From CAZVFX01 sp964626565 (GTDB lineage Bacteria > Myxococcota_A > UBA9042 > CAIXZC01), in contig CAZVFX010000186.1 in the NCBI GenBank assembly GCA_964626565.1, positions 1-10,770 on the forward strand: a stretch of DNA of 10,770 nt, in the 5' to 3' direction. The stretch's first letter is position 1. Each line of letters starts with the position of its first letter. The position numbers and the translations under genes are program-made. The notes beneath the pieces were generated by a model. It ran no database searches. It had not been told where the DNA came from and saw only the letters and a list, made by a program, of their open reading frames with translations. Shown here piece after piece: positions 8,301-10,770 of the stretch.

Positions 8301-9142
8301 CCTTCAAGCGTGTCGTAGACGCATCCATCCACCGAGTCACAGGCGTCTTCCGTGCACGGGTTGCCATCACCGCAATCGACATCCTGCCCGACACACTCGC
8401 CCTCCGTGCAGATATCGCCCTCAGTACACTGGTCTCCATCGTCACAAAGGTCGGTGGTATTCTGATAGTCGCATCCCGAGGCCGGGTCACATGCATCCTC
8501 GGTGCACAAATTTCCGTCATCACACTCCAATTCCTCATCCCCGGGTACGCAGACCCCGTCTGAGCAGTGTTCCCCCAAGATACAGGCATCGCCGTCATCG
8601 CACTGGTTGGAATCGTCGTTGGACCATTCGTTTTTACTCACCGACGTCATGCACTCCACGCAACTGTTGCCCGGTTTCGACGCGCCGTCGTCATAGCAGT
8701 TTCCGTTGATCAGGCAGAATCCGGGCGAGGTTTCAGAAGCACAATCCCCCTCTCCGCCACACTCGTCCGCGGTACAATCCAGCCCGTCGTCGCAAGAGTA
8801 TTCGGTGCCTGCGCACTCTCCATCGACGCACAGGTCCGAATGAGTACAGGGATTGCCGTCATCACACGGCCCATCCCCCTCGCACTGCTGCGTCGGACTA
8901 CACTCTCCGTCGCTGCATTCCTGGTCGGAGCCGCATTCGCTGCAAACACCTCCACAGCCGTCATCCCCGCACACCTTGCCTTCACACTGAGGAGTGCACT
9001 TCCCCTCGCCCATGGTGGAATCGGTTCCCCGATAATCTGTGTCACCAGATTCTCCCTTCTGCTGTTCTCCGCTTCCACACGAAAGGGACAGCAACAGCGG
9101 CAGGCATACCGCCACCCAGTTGACTAGCGCTCTCTTACACAT
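5393..9142 (-). CDS. Gene 3: 1249-aa CTDC-repeat lipoprotein with 25 units (complete)
   Basis: ATG at 9140-9142 follows GGAGGG at 4 nt spacing and opens a hydrophobic signal (residues 6-21) ending LLLSLSC, so Cys22 is a likely lipid-attachment site; Ser at -3 makes the lipobox imperfect. Residues 23-48 are an acidic Ser/Thr/Gly linker. Then follow a CGDDGCGG module (49-81), a CTDC pair (93-134), a CLINGNC...EWSNDD module (143-174) and 25 CTDC units (181-828) with four Cys each. The C-terminal part has CNGTL...NPANWGC (829-892), CDDG units (903-945), CGDDGCEG (970-1003), CAPWQEC (1010-1016), a long GCC...CGY module (1030-1116), CGDDGCG (1116-1148), a short GCC...CGW module (1156-1229) and a Cys-rich tail to 1247. 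I count 191 Cys (about 15%), consistent with export and oxidative folding. It is probably a rod-like surface or matrix protein. The stop is TAG at 5393-5395, with no C-terminal sorting signal. Function beyond structure is not evident. Confidence 0.93.
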   Translation of the reverse strand: MCKRALVNWVAVCLPLLLSLSCGSGEQQKGESGDTDYRGTDSTMGEGKCTPQCEGKVCGDDGCGGVCSECGSDQECSDGECSPTQQCEGDGPCDDGNPCTHSDLCVDGECAGTEYSCDDGLDCTADECGGEGDCASETSPGFCLINGNCYDDGASKPGNSCVECMTSVSKNEWSNDDSNQCDDGDACILGEHCSDGVCVPGDEELECDDGNLCTEDACDPASGCDYQNTTDLCDDGDQCTEGDICTEGECVGQDVDCGDGNPCTEDACDSVDGCVYDTLEGECDDGNMCTLGDACADGECQPGSDEPDCDDGNACTVDSCAPESGCLNQPGSAACDDGNPCTEGDQCQDGECMPGLEPLVCNDGNPCTTDSCDPVDGCQFSPNDFDCDDGDDCAQNDYCEDGQCQPGPQAMDCDDGDQCTDDVCWPFSGCHYSFNEAPCSDDNECTEADSCSDGTCVGQLKSCDDGNLCTTDSCDPEKPGGCVFQANDLPCSDDDVCTLGDGCMDGTCVSGKGKLDCSDGNQCTDDLCDPVQGCQHQYTEAPCDDGDLCTVGDLCHTGQCAAGTDVLECDDGNPCTNDECQPAAGCVYTNSTAACDDGDACTAGDECVDGVCVPGAQAPDCNDLNPCTDDSCHPAVGCINVPNTAECDDEDICTVGDQCSAGQCGSGAGALDCDDENQCTNDLCDPVLGCANIFNELSCADGNECTIEDKCSFGLCLGVTKDCNDANVCTVDVCDPDTPGGCVHVDNDEPCDDSDPCTLGDTCSGGECWAGLGVLQCADFNPCTDDICTPGVGCEFPPQAGLCEDGEPCTVDDYCQAGECTSGQDVCECKVDGDCSDQEDGNLCNGTLFCDTSDQNPANWGCILDPLTIVVCDDSGDTECKKSQCQTFTGQCEYVPINDGGACDDGSVCSTVDACDGGACVGSEPIECDDENPCTEDYCHPVGECQASNLPEGTPCGEGLVCESGQCVVCTPDCKNKDCGDDGCEGFCGFCAEDHYCSDTGKCFKECVGCAPWQECVEGVCTDPESMGSCASGNMISEDCHDTPSKGCCSGGDGRDLYYCGWGWDCPGAYMNCLCHVECPSYKVCGYDSWYSEFQCEFPPAQEDPWGNLFCGWWVCDPQCDGKDCGDDGCGSTCGDCQDGFSCENDICVYEGLTDCKGYDEASYVGCNGLDYAGCCDSEGRMLYCDGGDVICVDCPAVSPSCGWVQADGWYDCGTAGGEDPSGQHPKECQVCIPPCPGGYACVNGDCVK
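6659..8602 (-). repeat. Gene 3 CTDC array: 25 units of 78 bp
   Basis: These are residues 181-828 of gene 3. Two unit types alternate strictly: A, CDDGNxCTxDxCxPxxGC, and B, CDDGDxCTxGDxCxxGxC, each with four Cys. Unit starts fall at residues 181, 207, 233, 257, 283, 309, 335, 361, 387, 413, 439, 463, 491, 517, 543, 569, 595, 621, 647, 673, 699, 723, 751, 777 and 803. All are 26 residues except units 3, 11 and 21 (24) and units 12 and 22 (28). There are 13 B and 12 A units. Confidence 0.93.
6893..7672 (-). repeat. Second 10-unit higher-order block in gene 3 (780 bp)
   Basis: Units 13-22 (residues 491-750) make a 260-residue block that ends, like the preceding block, in a 24-residue B unit followed by a 28-residue A unit with CDPxxPGGC. 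Gene 2 has nothing in this place: its unit 12 is followed by three units and then the CNGTL module. The two blocks are clearly diverged in codons and residues, so the duplication is not recent. Confidence 0.8.
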
Positions 9143-9146
9143 GAAA

Positions 9147-9152
9147 CCCTCC
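9147..9152 (-). promoter_or_regulatory. Ribosome-binding site of gene 3
   Basis: GGAGGG, then TTTC, then ATG 9140-9142. Strong motif and short spacing; it supports the chosen start. Confidence 0.75.
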
Positions 9153-9211
9153 GTTGGGGAATCAGTTTCTCACTACGCTCGTCCATCTCTCCATATTCAC
9201 TTCAACGGACA

Positions 9212-10770
9212 TCAGCCACAATGCCCACACACCTGACAAACGTTCCAGCAGCAATCGCCGTAGTCCCAGCAGGCGGAATCGCAGTAGCAGGCGCCGCCGA
9301 GGTCTCCGCACTCGTCGCTTTCGCAACCGTTGGGGTCGCCGCCCCCTCCGCTGCACGATTTGGGGAATTGTCCCGTTGGTTCGGCGGACCCGTTGGTGCC
9401 GCAATTGTAGTACGAGTTGCCTGCGTCCCAACCGCATTCAGGATTCGATGAGCAGTCGACGCTCTTGACCTCGCCGTCTTCGCACCAATAGAGCGTCTCG
9501 TTGTCGCAACATCCTTCCCAGGTGTAATTTCCGCACTCGTTCACCACCCCGACGCACTGCCCGTTCTCGCACACTTCATCCCAACTGCAAGTGCCGCAAC
9601 TCCCCCCGCACCCGTCGTCTCCACATTCGCTCCAGAAACAGAGAGGCGCACAACATGAACCGTCGCTCAAACACTCCTCATCCCAATCACAGAAGCCGCA
9701 ACTTCCCCCACATCCGTCGTCGCCGCACTCCTTCCACGCACAGTCGGGCTTGCAACACGTTCCGTCCGGCTGACACTCCTCGTTCCAGGCACAACTCCCG
9801 CAGCTCCCGCCACAGCCGTCGTCACCGCATTCCTTCCACAGGCAGTTGGGCGTACAGGGCATCCAATCGCAGTACAGCTTGCCGCCCGGCTCGGGCTCGG
9901 CCGGCGGATACTCGCACTGATACTCGTCGGCCCAGCTATCCCACCCGCACACCTTACTCCAGGAGCATTTCTCATGGCACAGGCAGTACAGTTCGTAGTT
10001 CGGGCAGTCCCAGAAATAGCCACAGTAGTACCGGTCTCTTCCGTCATCCCCGGCGCAACAGCCGTCCAGAGGAGTATCGAAGCAATTGAGGCCGATCATC
10101 TGACCCCCGCTAGCGCACGCCCCCATGGGCTGGGGATCCGCACACGCGCCGTCCACGCAGTCCTGCCACGGTGCGCAGTCCGTGCAGTTCGGAACGCATT
10201 GCCCACCGCCGGTGCAGTATTCTCCTCCGGGACAGGTGCCGCAGATTCCGCCACAGGCGTCCGCTCCGCAATCCTTGCCAACGCACTGGGGAGAACAGGG
10301 CAGGCACTCTCCCGATTGGCAGACCCAGTTATTGGCACCACAAACCGTGCCCTCGGGAATCGGGATCGCCAGGCACCCAGCCTCCGGGTGGCAGGAGTCG
10401 TCAGTACAGATGTTGCCATCGTTGCATTCCAACTCCTCCTGGCCGGTGCACTCTCCCTCGATGCAGACATCCGAGATCGTGCACAGACTCCCGTCGTCGC
10501 AAGTCGCACCTTCATTGATGGCCTCCAGTTCGCACTCTCCCGTCGCCGGTTGGCACAACGCCTTCAGGCAGAGGTCGTCTGCGGGCGGCTCGCACTCAAC
10601 TTTGCTGTTGGGAGCGATTATGCAGTTCCACTTGGCCGGGTCCACCCCCTTCGTGTTGCACATCAGCGTGCCGTTACACAGATCGTCGTCATCAAACTCG
10701 GCGCACTCCTCGTCGGTTTCGCAACTGCAGGAATTGACCCCGCCAACACAGGTGCCTGCGGAGCAGTAGT
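9212..10770 (-). CDS. Gene 4: Cys-rich multi-module secreted protein ending in a somatomedin-B-like domain (5' end outside window)
   Basis: The frame is open from the right edge to TGA at 9212-9214, giving 518 visible residues; an internal ATG at 10661-10663 is not the start, because homologous sequence continues upstream to the edge. The visible part begins in what looks like the last CTDC unit. It then shows a CNGTL...DPAKWNC module, two CDDG units, a CGADACGG module, a CAPWQDC motif and a long GCC...CGW module (about 9854-10123). Next come three tandem CGDDGCGGSCG modules (9554-9856), a short GCC...CGW module (about 9353-9535), a Gly-rich linker and a terminal SMB-like knot (9215-9328). 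Order and spacing match the C-terminal third of genes 3 and 2, so the missing N-terminus probably carries a signal peptide and a CTDC array (inference). No C-terminal membrane anchor is seen. It is probably an extracellular, disulfide-bonded structural or adhesive protein; no enzyme motif is visible and the partner is unknown. Confidence 0.9.
   Translation of the reverse strand, partial: YCSAGTCVGGVNSCSCETDEECAEFDDDDLCNGTLMCNTKGVDPAKWNCIIAPNSKVECEPPADDLCLKALCQPATGECELEAINEGATCDDGSLCTISDVCIEGECTGQEELECNDGNICTDDSCHPEAGCLAIPIPEGTVCGANNWVCQSGECLPCSPQCVGKDCGADACGGICGTCPGGEYCTGGGQCVPNCTDCAPWQDCVDGACADPQPMGACASGGQMIGLNCFDTPLDGCCAGDDGRDRYYCGYFWDCPNYELYCLCHEKCSWSKVCGWDSWADEYQCEYPPAEPEPGGKLYCDWMPCTPNCLWKECGDDGCGGSCGSCAWNEECQPDGTCCKPDCAWKECGDDGCGGSCGFCDWDEECLSDGSCCAPLCFWSECGDDGCGGSCGTCSWDEVCENGQCVGVVNECGNYTWEGCCDNETLYWCEDGEVKSVDCSSNPECGWDAGNSYYNCGTNGSAEPTGQFPKSCSGGGGDPNGCESDECGDLGGACYCDSACWDYGDCCWNVCQVCGHCG
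9215..9328 (-). other. Somatomedin-B-like domain at the C-terminus of gene 4
   Basis: The Cys spacing is C-x4-C-x6-C-x-C-x3-C-x5-CC-x6-C, with the core CDSACWDYGDCC. From memory, the vitronectin domain has C-x3-C-x9-C-x-C-x3-C-x5-CC-x6-C, so six of the eight Cys are spaced identically and the CDxxCxxYGDCC signature is present. Two extra Cys (one within the last gap, one near the end) are not in the classical pattern. No other gene in the window ends this way. Confidence 0.75.
9353..9535 (-). other. Short GCC...CGW module of gene 4
   Basis: Core TWEGCC, LYWC, DC, CGW, YYNCGTNG, PTGQFPKSC. Equivalents lie at about 5456-5683 in gene 3 and 2427-2648 in gene 2. The order of landmarks (GCC, LYxC, DC, CGW, Y-x-C, P-x-G, C) is the same as in the long module, so the two look like a diverged duplication separated by CGDDGCGG modules. 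Confidence 0.75.
9554..9856 (-). repeat. Three tandem CGDDGCGGSCG modules in gene 4
   Basis: Three copies of 34, 34 and 33 residues follow each other without linker. Each has C-x3-C-x-W-x-ECGDDGCGGSCG-x-C-x-W-x-E-x-C and is joined to the next by a CC pair. Genes 2 and 3 have a single copy at the same place between the long and short GCC...CGW modules, so this is a local expansion of about 102 bp per copy. Confidence 0.9.
9854..10123 (-). other. Long GCC...CGW module of gene 4
   Basis: An unnamed Cys/Trp/Tyr-rich module: GCC, then DGRDRYYC, WDC, CLC, VCGW, YQC and a Pro-rich stretch before YC. Equivalent modules lie at about 5801-6061 in gene 3 and 2766-3029 in gene 2. It is longer than the CTDC units, rich in aromatic residues, and follows a CAPWQxC motif. 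Confidence 0.75.

Noticed and set aside
7244..8563. Long + strand open frame (439 codons, Val/Ala/Ile-rich)
   Set aside because: It lies antisense to the gene 3 array and inherits its 26-codon periodicity. It has no ribosome-binding site and no domain. The GC-rich complement of CDDG-type codons is simply poor in stops.
6659..8602. CRISPR-like regular DNA repetition with a recurring short core
   Set aside because: The period is 78 bp, in phase with codons. The 'repeats' vary at third positions and the 'spacers' encode conserved Cys, so this is a protein repeat.
5393..9142. Metallothionein or EGF-domain protein
   Set aside because: The Cys density is similar, but the repeated CDDGNxCTxDxC core and four-Cys units fit CTDC repeats. 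EGF six-Cys spacing is absent, and the signal peptide argues against a cytosolic metal store.

Overview
The window is GC-rich (roughly 60% by eye) and is read entirely from the minus strand. It holds four consecutive, co-directional genes for very large, cysteine-rich, secreted repeat proteins. No + strand gene, RNA gene, transposase or CRISPR array is supported. The repeats are of the Dictyostelium CTDC type (Pfam Dicty_CTDC as I know it; core CDDGNPCTxDxC). Such repeats, together with CGDDGCGGSCG and GCC/CGW modules, are familiar in Myxococcota, Bradymonadota and other former Deltaproteobacteria. That lineage is therefore the likely source, but this is an inference from protein style, not from a marker gene.

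Layout in transcription order (right to left): gene 4 (10770 to 9212, 5' end outside the window); gene 3 (9142 to 5393, complete, 1249 aa); gene 2 (5333 to 2361, 990 codons, broken by one in-frame TAA at codon 115); gene 1 (2303 to the left edge, 3' end outside). The gaps are 69, 59 and 57 nt. None contains a convincing terminator, and genes 1, 2 and 3 each have a GGAGG-type ribosome-binding site. This looks like an operon-like tandem array of paralogues. There is no gene-free stretch longer than 300 bases.

Genes 2 and 3 share one architecture. It runs: signal peptide with a lipoprotein-like Cys; acidic linker; one CGDDGCGG module; a CTDC pair; a CLING...WSN module; a long array of alternating A and B units; a CNGTL...NPANWGC module; then CGDDGCGG modules alternating with a long and a short copy of a GCC...CGW module; and a short Cys-rich tail. 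Gene 1 lacks the N-terminal CGDDGCGG module but otherwise matches as far as it is visible. Gene 4 matches from the CNGTL module onward but has three tandem CGDDGCGG modules and ends in a somatomedin-B-like knot.

The most striking structure is the repeat register. Units are 26 residues (78 bp), except for a 24-residue unit followed by a 28-residue unit. That pair recurs exactly 10 units (260 residues, 780 bp) later in both gene 1 and gene 3. Gene 3 has 25 units, gene 1 has at least 23 in the same register, and gene 2 has 15, so gene 2 lacks exactly one 10-unit block. The second main observation is the TAA in gene 2. It aligns without gaps to Tyr115 of gene 3 and Phe110 of gene 1, and the frame stays intact on both sides.

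The proteins are most likely disulfide-rich, acidic, rod-like surface or matrix lipoproteins. What they bind or build cannot be read from the sequence.
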